Assembly (NCBI GenBank): GCA_003241175.1
Contig: QFOI01000001.1
Span: forward strand, 1 to 62,821
Direction: 5' to 3'
Origin: Pseudopedobacter saltans
Lineage (GTDB): Bacteria > Bacteroidota > Bacteroidia > Chitinophagales > Chitinophagaceae
Length of the DNA: 62,821 nt
Made by a program: the position numbers and the translations under genes. Under the pieces are notes generated by a model. The model did not search any database, had not been told where the DNA came from, and saw nothing but the letters and a program-made list of their open reading frames with translations. Position 1 is the first letter of the stretch; the number at the start of each line of letters is the position of its first letter. Of the stretch, positions 1-8,857 are shown one piece after another.

Positions 1-2
1 AA

Positions 3-497
3 GCAAGACCTGAAATCTATGCCTATGGTTTTCGTAATCCTGATGGGTTAGACTGGAATCCTGTCACAGGCGCTTTATGGGAAGCTGAGTTTGGCCCAAG
101 AGGAGGTGACGAGATCAACATTATTCGCCCTGGTAAAAACTATGGTTGGCCCATCATCTCCTACGGTATTGAATATAGCGGTGAAAAAGTAGGAGACGGC
201 ATACAACAAAAAACAGGGATGGAACAGCCAATTTATTATTTTGATCCGGTCGTATCGCCGGGAAGCATGACCTTTTACATTGGAAACAAAATCCCAGAAT
301 GGAAAAATGATTTGTTTCTATCCGGGTTAAGCGGTTCTTGTTTGGTCCGTTTGAAAATCGAAAACAATAAAGTAGTGGGAGAGGAGCGCCTTTTGTTTGG
401 GATGGGAGAGCGTTTTCGCAGGATAAAAACAGGCTCGGATGGAAATCTTTACGTCGTAACGGATTCAGGTAAACTCATGCGTATCGTAAAACAGTAA
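3..497 (+). CDS. PQQ-dependent sugar dehydrogenase (glucose/sorbosone dehydrogenase family), 3' part
   Basis: The frame is open from base 3 to the stop at 497; the gene begins outside the window. The visible C-terminal part carries the family's conserved stretch RNPDGLDWNP, then EFGPRGGDE and NYGWP, typical of the six-bladed beta-propeller of soluble aldose sugar dehydrogenases (YliI/Asd type), which oxidise aldoses with PQQ, usually in the periplasm. The signal peptide cannot be seen. The desaturase follows after 6 bases on the same strand, so co-transcription is likely, though no functional link is obvious. The family call is firm; the substrate is not determinable. Confidence 0.88.
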   Translation, partial: ARPEIYAYGFRNPDGLDWNPVTGALWEAEFGPRGGDEINIIRPGKNYGWPIISYGIEYSGEKVGDGIQQKTGMEQPIYYFDPVVSPGSMTFYIGNKIPEWKNDLFLSGLSGSCLVRLKIENNKVVGEERLLFGMGERFRRIKTGSDGNLYVVTDSGKLMRIVKQ

Positions 498-503
498 TGG
501 AAG

Positions 504-1601
504 ATGGAATTGGTAAAACCTGTTTTTGAAAAGGAAGAAATAGACGGATTTTACAAAAAACTAAAAGCGGAAGTGCAAGCACTTGTATTGGAAAATCCAG
601 AATTACAGAGAAAAAACACGCAAAAGGCCATTTTTCTTTTGGTTGTGTATTGGTTGTTTTATGCATTGATTTTACTGGAGGGAAGCAATGCTTTTTGCTT
701 GTTTGCTTTTTATATATTGATGGGAGTTGCAATGATTGTTATGTTTGTCAACAGTATACATGACGCGGCTCATCAATGTGCTTTCCGCAATAAAAGATGG
801 AATAATCTCTATGTCAAAAACTTAGAACTTTTCGGTGGCAATAGTTTTATTTGGGTAAAAAGACATAATCTTTTGCATCATCCTCATGCCAATATCCAGG
901 ATTGGGACATTGATATAAAACAGAGTAAATTGGTACGCATTTTTCCTAATTCAGTATGGGAACATTACCACCGTTACCAGCATATCTACATGTTTTTTTT
1001 GTATCCGTTCTACACGATCAATTGGTTGTTTGTACGAGATTTCAAGGATTTTTTTGAAAAAAAAGACAATATATTAAAACGTGTCGTTCACATTCCTCGA
1101 ATCGAATATTTGAAACTTTTTTTCTTCAAGTTTCTTAATATTTTCTATTTACTTATAGTTCCGTATTGGATTTTGGATCAGGATTTCGGTACTGTTTTCG
1201 GCGCTTGGATGATGATGCATCTTGTGTCTAGTATGGTAGGCGTTGTCGCGCTGGTCTCCACACATGCAGACGAAGAGGCAGAATTTCCAGAAGCGCCAAT
1301 CGATGGAAAAATGAATACTTCTTGGGCTGTTCACCAGATTTCCGTTACAAAAGATTTTAGTGCCAATAATCGCTTGGCGACTTTTCTGTATGGAGGATTT
1401 ACGCACCATGTGGCGCATCATCTATTTCCACATTTGGCACATACTTACTATCCTTACATTACGCCTATTATCTGCCGTTATGCCAATATGTACCATATCC
1501 CTTACAAATCTTATCCGGCACTTGCGGCGATCCATTCGCATTTTATGCTACTGAAAAACAGAGGAATACAAGAAAATATTTTCAGAGTGGGGGAGTTGTG
1601 A
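504..1601 (+). CDS. membrane fatty acid desaturase, acyl-lipid type
   Basis: A 365-residue integral membrane protein with the three histidine boxes of di-iron acyl-lipid/acyl-CoA desaturases: HDAAH at 86-90, HNLLHH at 121-126 and HHVAHH at 301-306. Hydrophobic segments lie near 42-58, 62-82, 205-222 and 232-252. It should introduce a double bond into membrane acyl chains at the cytoplasmic membrane; regiospecificity cannot be read from sequence. No cytochrome b5 domain is fused, so electrons must come from separate carriers. It starts 6 bases after the sugar dehydrogenase stop. The length is normal for the family. Confidence 0.88.
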   Translation: MELVKPVFEKEEIDGFYKKLKAEVQALVLENPELQRKNTQKAIFLLVVYWLFYALILLEGSNAFCLFAFYILMGVAMIVMFVNSIHDAAHQCAFRNKRWNNLYVKNLELFGGNSFIWVKRHNLLHHPHANIQDWDIDIKQSKLVRIFPNSVWEHYHRYQHIYMFFLYPFYTINWLFVRDFKDFFEKKDNILKRVVHIPRIEYLKLFFFKFLNIFYLLIVPYWILDQDFGTVFGAWMMMHLVSSMVGVVALVSTHADEEAEFPEAPIDGKMNTSWAVHQISVTKDFSANNRLATFLYGGFTHHVAHHLFPHLAHTYYPYITPIICRYANMYHIPYKSYPALAAIHSHFMLLKNRGIQENIFRVGEL

Positions 1602-1636
1602 TTTAATAGAACCAATACAATCATTTTCCAAAATCC

Positions 1637-1644
1637 TATCTTTG
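1637..1644 (+). promoter_or_regulatory. -7 promoter box (TATCTTTG) for fabD
   Basis: TATCTTTG matches the Bacteroidota -7 consensus TAnnTTTG exactly and ends 20 bases before the fabD ATG. No convincing -33 TTTG is seen at the usual spacing. Confidence 0.55.
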
Positions 1645-1664
1645 CCGACCATAAAAAATGTATA

Positions 1665-2555
1665 ATGAGTAAACATGCCTTTGTATTCCCTGGACAGGGA
1701 AGTCAGTTCCCAGGAATGGGAAAGGACCTATACGATAGCAATCCGATTGCAAAAGAACTATTTGAAAAAGCAGATGAAATTATTGGTTTCAAGATCAGTG
1801 ATATTATGTTCAACGGTACCGCCGATGATCTAAAACAAACCAACGTTACACAACCTGCCGTTTTTTTGCATTCTGTTATTGCTTTCAAAACGATTGCGGA
1901 TGCAAAACCAGAAATGGTTGCTGGACACTCTTTAGGTGAATTTTCCGCATTGGTTGCCAATGGTGTATTGACTTTTGAATCTGCTTTGAAATTAGTAGCC
2001 ATTCGTGCAAGTGCGATGCAGAAAGCTTGTGAATTACAACCCGGAACGATGGCAGCAGTTTTAGCTTTGGCAGACGATAAAGTGGAAGAAATATGTGCTG
2101 AAATAACAAAAGAAGGTGAAATAGTAGTCGCTGCTAACTACAACTGTCCTGGACAGTTGGTCATTAGTGGATCTACCAAAGGCATTGAGATTGCTTGTGA
2201 ACGTATGAAAGCTGCCGGAGCAAAAAGAGCATTGCCTTTACCAGTTGGAGGTGCATTCCATTCGCCTTTGATGGCTCCTGCCAAAGCTGAATTGGAACAA
2301 GCAATATTGGCAACAGAATTCAAAACCCCAACAGCAGCCGTTTACCAAAACGTTGTAGCGCAGGCGGTTACGGATCCAAAAGCGATCCAACAAAACCTTA
2401 TTGCGCAATTGACTGGTGCTGTTAAATGGACGCAAAGTGTACAGGCAATGATTGCAGACGGAGCCACCAGATTTACGGAAGTTGGCCCTGGAAAAGTATT
2501 GCAAGGTTTGGTCGCTAAGATCAACAAAGACATAGCGACTGACGGAGTTAGTTAA
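1665..2555 (+). CDS. fabD: malonyl-CoA:ACP transacylase
   Basis: A 296-residue protein that transfers malonyl from CoA to acyl carrier protein, supplying chain-extender units for type II fatty acid synthesis in the cytosol. It has the N-terminal GQGSQ motif (10-14), the nucleophile serine in GHSLG (Ser89) and the catalytic histidine in GGAFHSP (His199). Length is typical. The upstream TATCTTTG box fits this ATG. It stands alone rather than in a fab cluster; the nearby desaturase upstream suggests only a loose lipid theme. Confidence 0.96.
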   Translation: MSKHAFVFPGQGSQFPGMGKDLYDSNPIAKELFEKADEIIGFKISDIMFNGTADDLKQTNVTQPAVFLHSVIAFKTIADAKPEMVAGHSLGEFSALVANGVLTFESALKLVAIRASAMQKACELQPGTMAAVLALADDKVEEICAEITKEGEIVVAANYNCPGQLVISGSTKGIEIACERMKAAGAKRALPLPVGGAFHSPLMAPAKAELEQAILATEFKTPTAAVYQNVVAQAVTDPKAIQQNLIAQLTGAVKWTQSVQAMIADGATRFTEVGPGKVLQGLVAKINKDIATDGVS

Positions 2556-2607
2556 TCTTATATCTCGCTCATAACACTTTTTTACGGAGCAGTCCGTATC
2601 GATTAGT

Positions 2608-2615
2608 TATCTTTG
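2608..2615 (+). promoter_or_regulatory. -7 promoter box (TATCTTTG) for the ftsE-like gene
   Basis: An exact TAnnTTTG match ending 18 bases before the ATG at 2634, indicating that this gene has its own promoter rather than reading through from fabD. Confidence 0.55.
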
Positions 2616-2633
2616 AAAATATAATTAGCAACA

Positions 2634-3335
2634 ATGGCAGAAAACGTAATTTCCGTAAAGAATGCAAATATCTATCAGGGACAAAACCTGGTATTACAAA
2701 ACGTCTATTTTTCCGTACAGGCAGGTGAATTCCTTTATTTGGTTGGAAAAACGGGAACAGGGAAAAGTAGTCTTTTGAAAACGCTTTACGGCGAATTGCC
2801 TTTGAAAGAAGGGGAAGCGGAAGTTGCTGGTTTTGATATCAAAACGTTGAATTGGAAAACCGTTCCTTACTTGCGACGTAAGTTGGGTGTTGTATTTCAG
2901 GATTTCAATCTTCTAACCGATCGTAACGTTTACAAAAATCTGGAATTTGTATTGAAAGCTACAGGTTGGAAAGATAAAGCCTTGATGGATGACAAGATCA
3001 ATGAAGTTTTGGATAAAGTCGGTTTGAAAAGTAAAAGTTTCAAAATGCCTTTTGAAATGTCGGGGGGTGAGCAACAACGTGTCGATATTGCACGCGCTTT
3101 GCTCAATTCACCTAAATTGATATTGGCGGATGAACCTACCGGAAACCTTGATCCTGAAACGAGTGACGAGATCATGCAGCTATTGACTAGTATCAGCCGT
3201 GATTTTGGAACTGCCGTTGTCATGGCAACACACGATTTCATCGTTATCGAAAATTATCCTTCCAGAATATTGAAAACAGAAAAAGGTGCTGTATTGGATA
3301 GTAACGTTACAGAGGTAGTTGCGGAAAGACTATAA
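2634..3335 (+). CDS. ftsE: FtsE-like cell-division ABC transporter ATPase
   Basis: A 233-residue ABC ATPase with Walker A GKTGTGKS (38-45), Q-loop near 89, signature MSGGEQQR (142-149), Walker B LILADEP (162-168) and the switch histidine in ATHDF (His200). Size and sequence are those of FtsE, which with the permease FtsX controls septal peptidoglycan hydrolases at the divisome. No ftsX lies next to it; the following gene is on the other strand. A LolD/MacB-type lipoprotein or efflux ATPase is the main alternative, so the symbol is probable rather than certain. Confidence 0.8.
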   Translation: MAENVISVKNANIYQGQNLVLQNVYFSVQAGEFLYLVGKTGTGKSSLLKTLYGELPLKEGEAEVAGFDIKTLNWKTVPYLRRKLGVVFQDFNLLTDRNVYKNLEFVLKATGWKDKALMDDKINEVLDKVGLKSKSFKMPFEMSGGEQQRVDIARALLNSPKLILADEPTGNLDPETSDEIMQLLTSISRDFGTAVVMATHDFIVIENYPSRILKTEKGAVLDSNVTEVVAERL

Positions 3336-3354
3336 GATTTACTGAAAATATATG

Positions 3355-3402
3355 ATGCTATGTTTCGAAAAGCTGTTGCTTGAGAAGCATAGCATTTTTT
3401 TT
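3355..3402 (+). terminator. intrinsic terminator of the ftsE-like gene, inside the 3' end of the opposing gene
   Basis: ATGCTATG (3355-3362) pairs with CATAGCAT (3388-3395), with the stem extended by TTTC/GAGAA-type pairs, followed by eight T on the plus strand. It sits inside the last codons of the convergent glycosyltransferase gene. Confidence 0.7.
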
Positions 3403-4491
3403 GTTGTCAAATATTTTATCCAATATAGTTGTACGAAAATCAATGTCTTTTTGTGAGAATGATTGCTCAAACAGGTTCATAATTTTTTCTTGAAAATCTT
3501 CAGCAGAATTGGCAACTGTACAAAGTTGTTCCAATCCGGAATCCTTAACCGTGGCCTCATTAACCAAACAAAAACGCCCATTGTACAAGGCATTGAGCAG
3601 TTTTATCTTGATTCCAGTAGCATTGAAAGACGGTAAAATGTGTATATGCGCATTCTCAATCAAGGCATTCATTTCTTGGTCAGATGGATTTTCGAACCAT
3701 GAAATTCGAGTATTGTTTGAGTGATATTGGCGAACAAATTTTCCATTTGATTTTCCGGCAACATAAAGCCTCACGTCTATTTTGGTAAAAACGTTTTGTA
3801 TCAACCATTTGACGGCTTCTTGATTTTCTTCCACATCCAAATTTCCTTGATAGAGACAAAAAGTTCCCTTTCCAAGTAACGAATTTTTTATTTTCCAATC
3901 GGGTAAAAAAAGAGGCAAGTAAGAAACGTTTTTACAGTTTAGTTGAGTTTCATATATTTTCTTGTCTAACAATGAAACGGTATTGAAACTATATCCTTTA
4001 TCAACCAGAAATTTTTCCCATACTTTAAGGCGTTTTGATTCAGATTTATAGTAGATACGTTTCACTATATTCAATGTAGAATTAGCTAGATTGTCATAAT
4101 AGACATATTCCGCATTGTGTAGTCTGATGATTATTTTTCTACTTCCTGTTATTAATGGGGCAATACCTGAGCAGTGAATTCCTTCTATCAAGACTGGAGC
4201 TTTGTCTTGGTTGATAGTTTGTACAAGTTCTTTTATAATACGGCTTTTGACAATGTAGGGCAAACCCCATAAATGTATTGGAAATATCTTTTTTCTTTTA
4301 TAGTAGGAAACTTTTGTGCAATATTTTTCTAGTTCGGGTTGATGGATGTTACTTCCATATTGGATACAATGCAGATGAATCGCCACCCCGTTTTCCTTCA
4401 ATGCTTTTAGTTTATAAAACAAGTCAAAAATCCCACCATAATTGACGGGATAAGGTATAGTGAAGCAGACAATATGGAGTTTATCGTTCAT
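3358..4491 (-). CDS. glycosyltransferase, GT4-like
   Basis: A 377-residue GT-B type glycosyltransferase. The N-terminal half opens with HIVCFTIPYPVNYGG, the nucleotide-free Rossmann start typical of family 4 enzymes that act on the cytoplasmic membrane face. The C-terminal half has GTFCLYQGNLDVEEN and an NATGIKIKLLNAL stretch where the nucleotide-sugar site (usual GxxxKxxE pattern) is expected. The acceptor and donor sugars are unknown. Its ATG overlaps the stop of the upstream oxidoreductase by 11 bases (4481-4491), indicating translational coupling. It is probably the last gene of a small glycan-synthesis set. Confidence 0.78.
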   Translation of the reverse strand: MNDKLHIVCFTIPYPVNYGGIFDLFYKLKALKENGVAIHLHCIQYGSNIHQPELEKYCTKVSYYKRKKIFPIHLWGLPYIVKSRIIKELVQTINQDKAPVLIEGIHCSGIAPLITGSRKIIIRLHNAEYVYYDNLANSTLNIVKRIYYKSESKRLKVWEKFLVDKGYSFNTVSLLDKKIYETQLNCKNVSYLPLFLPDWKIKNSLLGKGTFCLYQGNLDVEENQEAVKWLIQNVFTKIDVRLYVAGKSNGKFVRQYHSNNTRISWFENPSDQEMNALIENAHIHILPSFNATGIKIKLLNALYNGRFCLVNEATVKDSGLEQLCTVANSAEDFQEKIMNLFEQSFSQKDIDFRTTILDKIFDNKKNAMLLKQQLFET

Positions 4492-5503
4492 TTATCCTAG
4501 CGGATTTGTACATGTTTCTTATAATATTAACCACGGCTTTTCCATCTTCAGCTGTTGACACCAACGGCTTTCCGAAGCGTAAATTTTCAACAACATTTTC
4601 GATAACTTTATCATGATTATTCATACTTCCTTGATAGAAGCCATAATCATTCGATAATCTATTTTCCATACTTGGAATTAGTATGCTTTTGTTTGCTATT
4701 TGGAAGTAACTCACCTCGTTGAGGTATTGTCCTCCGATTTTGACTGTTCCTTTTTCCGCAATAATAGTTAGGGAGCTTTCCATGTTTTGCTCAAATGAGC
4801 AAATAGAATAATTGAAATTTATTATAGATCCATTTTTCGATTGCATTACAAATGATCCGGAATCCTCTATCTCTATATAAGAATGATTATAGTTTGCAGT
4901 CATTCCTCCTAAATAGTTTTGGATATCTCCGTTTAGGTAATACAAAATATCTACGAAATGACTAAATTGGGTAAATAATACACCTCCATCTTTCTCTTTT
5001 GTACCTCGCCAATTGTTCTGACTATAATAGTTCTGGCTTCGGTTCCAGATGCAATTAATTTGTATCTGAAATATTTTTCCTAGTTCGTTGGTTTCAATCA
5101 ATTTTTTGATCCATCGTGCAGAAGGTGCATAGCGGTTTTGCATAACTGTAAATATTTTTTTGCCGACTTTTTCCGCTTTCAAAATCATACTTTCACAGTC
5201 TGAAACCTTTAACGCCATTGGTTTTTCTACAATAATATTACAGCCATTTTCCAAACCAATCAATGTATGTTCGCAATGCAAATAGTTAGGTGTACAAACG
5301 CATAACACATCTAAACTATAAGTGCTCAACATTTTTTCCAACAATGAGAATGTTTGTACTTTATTTGAATTTATATTTTTTGTTGTATTGATATCAATAT
5401 CGCAAACGGCGATCAACTCCGAGTCAGGATGTGCAATTATATGTTGGTAATGCTTTTTTCCAATATGACCATATCCTACAATGCCAAATCGTATTTTACT
5501 CAT
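4481..5503 (-). CDS. Gfo/Idh/MocA family NAD(P)-dependent sugar oxidoreductase
   Basis: A 340-residue cytosolic oxidoreductase. The N-terminal Rossmann motif GIVGYGHIGKKH lies near residue 6, followed by VCTPNYLHCEH and the family's EKPMAL motif that holds the catalytic lysine. The C-terminal alpha/beta domain binds the substrate. Enzymes of this type act on nucleotide sugars or sugar derivatives, and the flanking glycosyltransferases suggest a role in making a modified sugar for a surface glycan (inference). I start at 5503 because the conserved Rossmann strand begins right there; a longer frame to 5617 would overlap the upstream gene heavily. The start ATGAGTAA overlaps the upstream stop by 8 bases. 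Confidence 0.86.
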   Translation of the reverse strand: MSKIRFGIVGYGHIGKKHYQHIIAHPDSELIAVCDIDINTTKNINSNKVQTFSLLEKMLSTYSLDVLCVCTPNYLHCEHTLIGLENGCNIIVEKPMALKVSDCESMILKAEKVGKKIFTVMQNRYAPSARWIKKLIETNELGKIFQIQINCIWNRSQNYYSQNNWRGTKEKDGGVLFTQFSHFVDILYYLNGDIQNYLGGMTANYNHSYIEIEDSGSFVMQSKNGSIINFNYSICSFEQNMESSLTIIAEKGTVKIGGQYLNEVSYFQIANKSILIPSMENRLSNDYGFYQGSMNNHDKVIENVVENLRFGKPLVSTAEDGKAVVNIIRNMYKSARINER

Positions 5504-6596
5504 TTTCGAAAAGAGATTTATAAAAATCCAAAAGAATTTTTGATTCTTGTTGCCAGTTGAGTGTTTTTCTTGCGGACATAGCGTTATTTTTAAGCTGATG
5601 ATACAATATTGGATCACAGATCAGCTTGTTCATTGCGCCTTCCAAAGTTACAGTCTCTATGTCAGGAATCATATAGGCAAATTGATATTGATCGTTAATA
5701 GCTTTGTATTCTGGAAAATCGATACAGATCTGTGGAATCCCCGCCATCATAAAGTCAAAAAACTTGTTTGCCAAAGAATAATACAAACTCAAACCACAAT
5801 TTTCGACAATCATAATGCCTGCGAACATGTGAGGCGTAATTGCTTGCAATTTTTCTGGTAAAACATTCCCCATAAGTTTTACTTTTTTTTCCAAATCATT
5901 ATCTCTGATGAGTTGCCTAGTTTTGTCAAAAAAATTACCCTCGCCATAAATCTGAAACTCAGCATCCACATATTTCATGGAGGGAATCAATGTTTCAAAA
6001 CCGCGACCTTCATTGACTGCTCCTTGATAAATAAAAATTTTTCCTGTAGGATAATCGGCTGTTATGTCCTCATGATAAAAAGGCAGGTTACGTACTATTG
6101 CATAATTGACATGATAAAGTTCCGATAAATTATTTTGGATGAATGTATTAACCGTATAACCAAATCGGAATCTTGGAACAGCAAATCTCTCTATTGATTT
6201 CCAAATCTTGTGGATTCTAGGCCGGGTAACGATTTCCTTCATTTCCGTAAAAAGTTCGTGCGCATCATAAACACGTCTACTATTGCGAAAAATGCTGATA
6301 AAATAAACAGGCAATATCGTATCAAGGTCAATGGCGCAAATAGCATCAGACCGTTGAAACAAAAGATAAAAAAACAACCGAAAATTATACTCCACATAAA
6401 AAAGTGGACCGGAAGAAAAAAAACAGCGCAGTCTTTTCTGTTGGAAGATTTGCGAAGAAAGAGTCTTTGAACTTTTCGATCGTCGACCAATTAGTTTTAC
6501 GATGTAACCATTTTGCTGAAGCGTACTGCAGATACGCTGCATGCGCTGATCAAAATTGAGGTCATTGGTAACCGTAAAAAGAATTTTTTTTGCCAA
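5496..6596 (-). CDS. glycosyltransferase, GT4-like, with TTG start
   Basis: A 366-residue GT-B glycosyltransferase opening KKILFTVTNDLNFDQRM, the usual beginning of this Bacteroidota GT4 subgroup, with VYDAHELFTEM in the N-domain and KIFIYQGAVNEGRGFE at the start of the C-domain. SLANKFFDFMMAGIP near the C-terminus corresponds to the donor-binding region. No ATG exists between the in-frame stop of rlpA (6642-6644) and this conserved start, so TTG at 6596 is the most likely initiation codon. It heads the coupled trio with the oxidoreductase and second glycosyltransferase. Confidence 0.78.
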   Translation of the reverse strand: MAKKILFTVTNDLNFDQRMQRICSTLQQNGYIVKLIGRRSKSSKTLSSQIFQQKRLRCFFSSGPLFYVEYNFRLFFYLLFQRSDAICAIDLDTILPVYFISIFRNSRRVYDAHELFTEMKEIVTRPRIHKIWKSIERFAVPRFRFGYTVNTFIQNNLSELYHVNYAIVRNLPFYHEDITADYPTGKIFIYQGAVNEGRGFETLIPSMKYVDAEFQIYGEGNFFDKTRQLIRDNDLEKKVKLMGNVLPEKLQAITPHMFAGIMIVENCGLSLYYSLANKFFDFMMAGIPQICIDFPEYKAINDQYQFAYMIPDIETVTLEGAMNKLICDPILYHQLKNNAMSARKTLNWQQESKILLDFYKSLFENE

Positions 6597-6641
6597 AATA
6601 AGGATTCCTGTTTTCCCTTTTAAAACGCTAAAAGTGGTCGA

Positions 6642-7013
6642 TTATTTCTTTGGGAGCTTGTATTTCAGTTGCACAGGAGCAACTCCTTGGTCCAACATTC
6701 CTATTTTTTTCGCAGCTAACCAACTTAGATCAATATCACGACCAGCAACAAACGGGCCTCGATCGTTGATACGCACTTTGACTGATTTTCCATTTGTCAT
6801 ATTGGTCACTTTTACTTTCGTTCCGAACGGTAAGGTTTTGGACGCTGCTGTCTTTTTGTATTTGGCAAACGTTTCGCCATTGGCAGTTTTCTTTCCAATA
6901 AAATTTCCAGCGTAATAGGACGCCTTACCGGATTGTACGATTGATTTGGAACAGGAAACAAACGTGGTCAATCCTATTAGAAACAAAGCAAAATTTATCT
7001 TTCGTATGTTCAT
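6642..7013 (-). CDS. rlpA: RlpA-like double-psi beta-barrel lipoprotein
   Basis: A 123-residue secreted protein. A signal peptide of about 20 residues ends in FVSC, a plausible lipobox, so it is probably an outer-membrane or periplasmic lipoprotein. The rest is one double-psi beta-barrel with GKASYYAGNF, KTANGETF and NDRGPFVAGRDIDLS, matching RlpA/barwin-like septal lytic transglycosylases that cut glycan strands stripped of peptide. There is no SPOR domain, so it lacks the usual septum-targeting part. The start at 7013 is chosen because the signal peptide begins there; the frame continues upstream to 7100. A 45-base gap separates it from the glycosyltransferase downstream. Confidence 0.85.
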   Translation of the reverse strand: MNIRKINFALFLIGLTTFVSCSKSIVQSGKASYYAGNFIGKKTANGETFAKYKKTAASKTLPFGTKVKVTNMTNGKSVKVRINDRGPFVAGRDIDLSWLAAKKIGMLDQGVAPVQLKYKLPKK

Positions 7014-7070
7014 TCTTGAATCATTTGAAACAATTAATCCGTGACAAAGTAGCCAATTTTGCCAGAAATA

Positions 7071-7097
7071 AAAAACGCCAATGGTTTCCCATTGACG
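7071..7097 (-). terminator. intrinsic terminator of the siderophore-interacting protein gene
   Basis: On the minus strand CGTCAATGG / CCATTGGCG forms a 9-bp stem with a GAAA loop, followed by TTTTT. It lies just after the stop at 7119 and separates that gene from rlpA. Confidence 0.7.
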
Positions 7098-7118
7098 CAA
7101 CTATTTTGAGTTTTATAC

Positions 7119-7811
7119 CTATTGCCAAAATCCTTCTGCTTTTATATTGCCGTTAAACGTCGAATGCGATTTCAAGAATTTTCTAAACTTCACAACTGAA
7201 GGAATATTTCCCACCACAAAAACAGTTTGTGCCAATAAAGTGTGGTTTTCCAGCCAACCTTCCCATTTATCGTGGAAAGCAGTGTTTTCGTTCAGTACAA
7301 TAGGCTGATAGTTGGATTTGAAATATTCACTGAATTCCAGCGCATGGTTGGGGTAACGGAAACAGATACCGCCAGTAATGTTGCTTTTTTCTTTGGCTAG
7401 ATATTCCAAAGCGAGTAAATGTGCCATGGCACTCACATCACCAAAACCGAGCATTGTGCCTGAAACTGGGCGATGAGGGGTCTTACCAATACCAATATAT
7501 TCTATGGATATGTTTTTGGTTAACATCTTGGCCCAGTCGGTGCCGGGGCCACCGTGTTCCAAATCCAAAATCAAAGTACAAGTATGCGTTTCTGCGTCCC
7601 AATATACAGGTGTATAGTCTCTATAAGTGGCGTCTGCAACTTTCATCTTGATGTGCTGAACGCTGTCCCATCTGGACATATCCGCATCAGGTAAGTAGAG
7701 GTCAATCTCACAGATGGTTGCTGGAGACCAGAGTCTTACATCCAATACAGATCCTCTGCGCAGCATTCTTTTTTCCAACAGGTTCAAAGCCTGCCTTTTT
7801 AAGTAATTCAT
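7119..7811 (-). CDS. siderophore-interacting protein (ferric-siderophore reductase)
   Basis: A 230-residue flavoprotein of the ViuB/SIP family, which reduces Fe(III)-siderophores in the cytosol with a nicotinamide cofactor to release Fe(II). The N-terminal FAD-binding barrel covers roughly 1-115, with RDYTPVYWD as the FAD site (family RxYT). HGGPGTDWA (about 86-94) matches the conserved HGxxGPAxxWA motif, and a C-terminal NAD(P)-binding SIP domain follows. Length is typical of the short bacterial type. An AraC regulator lies directly upstream on the same strand and may control it. No siderophore synthesis or receptor gene is adjacent. Confidence 0.82.
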   Translation of the reverse strand: MNYLKRQALNLLEKRMLRRGSVLDVRLWSPATICEIDLYLPDADMSRWDSVQHIKMKVADATYRDYTPVYWDAETHTCTLILDLEHGGPGTDWAKMLTKNISIEYIGIGKTPHRPVSGTMLGFGDVSAMAHLLALEYLAKEKSNITGGICFRYPNHALEFSEYFKSNYQPIVLNENTAFHDKWEGWLENHTLLAQTVFVVGNIPSVVKFRKFLKSHSTFNGNIKAEGFWQ

Positions 7812-7889
7812 ACGGATAAAAAATTTAAGTATGCAATACTACGAAAAAGAGGCTGCTCCAATATTGGCTATTACGAGGGAAAATATGGA

Positions 7890-8735
7890 CTATTCACGGT
7901 TTTTCTTTCTAAAAGACAGAGGACTTAAGCCTGTGTTGTTGGTAAATATCCGAGACAGATAAGCGGGATCCTCATAACCTAGTTTATAACTTATTTCTTT
8001 GATAGTGAGGCTCGTATGATACAAAAGCCGCTTGGCTTCCAATACTATTTCATAGTTGATCCAATAGGAAACCGTAAAACCAGAAACGGACTTCACGACT
8101 TCGTTGAGGTAAGACAATGATAGATGAAGGCTGTCCGCATATTGGGAAGGCTTTTTTACTGCAAGGAAATCATGCGATACATTTTCTCTAAATTGGTTAT
8201 ATAGTTGCTGCCACCTTTCGGGAATAGCTGCAGTCGATTGTGCCTCTTTACGGAAACATGCAATAAAAACTCCTACCAAACTATTGATCAGGTCTTTTTT
8301 AAGTTTGGGAGAGGAAGTTTCGGGAATATTTTTTACAATCTGCAGCATCCTTTGAAGCAATTGGAAGTGTTCGTTGTCATCCAAACTGTTGGGCACTACT
8401 TGCATATTGTCCAATTCTTGCCGATAGGACCGATGCAAAAAACCGGGCTCGACAGCGATTACCCAACCTGCATTGCCGTCAAAAAAATAAACATCGTGAA
8501 TCTGCCCTGGTTTTACGTAAAAGACAGATCTTCCATTAAGTTCAAAACATTGAAAGTCCACGTTCAATTTCAGACTACCATTTTCCAATACAAGCAAAAT
8601 GTAATATTCGTCTCGATGCTTGGTATTCATCCAGATTTCCGAACCATCATCCAAATTTTGGTAAAACCTCACAAAAAAAGAATCTTTCAGATGTGTGTGA
8701 ATGTGGTGGACGGGGATTTCTTCTTTTGGCTTCAT
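7890..8735 (-). CDS. AraC-family transcriptional regulator
   Basis: A 281-residue regulator with an N-terminal cupin-like sensing domain (about 10-150, with HHIHTH and YVKPGQIHDVYFF) and a C-terminal double helix-turn-helix (about 185-280) ending in the AraC signature SLTIKEISYKLGYEDPAYLSR. I start at ATG 8735; the frame runs to a TTG at 8777, which cannot be excluded. It lies 78 bases upstream of the siderophore-interacting protein gene on the same strand, so regulation of iron use is a reasonable guess, but the ligand is unknown. Confidence 0.85.
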   Translation of the reverse strand: MKPKEEIPVHHIHTHLKDSFFVRFYQNLDDGSEIWMNTKHRDEYYILLVLENGSLKLNVDFQCFELNGRSVFYVKPGQIHDVYFFDGNAGWVIAVEPGFLHRSYRQELDNMQVVPNSLDDNEHFQLLQRMLQIVKNIPETSSPKLKKDLINSLVGVFIACFRKEAQSTAAIPERWQQLYNQFRENVSHDFLAVKKPSQYADSLHLSLSYLNEVVKSVSGFTVSYWINYEIVLEAKRLLYHTSLTIKEISYKLGYEDPAYLSRIFTNNTGLSPLSFRKKNRE

Positions 8736-8804
8736 TTGTCCGATAAAATTATAGTTTTCTCCAATATATTTTGACAAAATAGAAGATCAATGCATATTAG
8801 ACAA

Positions 8805-8838
8805 AAAAAGAGCCCTATCCGAGAATAGGGCTCTTTTT
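8805..8838 (-). terminator. terminator downstream of gcvT (bidirectional)
   Basis: AAAAAGAGCCCTAT (8805-8818) pairs perfectly with ATAGGGCTCTTTTT (8825-8838) around a six-base loop; the A/T flanks provide a U tract on either strand. It lies 20 bases after the gcvT stop. Confidence 0.85.
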
Positions 8839-8857
8839 CAAACTTTCATCAGCGAAA

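Noticed and set aside
8205..8774. 189-codon plus-strand open frame
   Set aside because: Antisense to the AraC regulator gene, whose domains are unambiguous.
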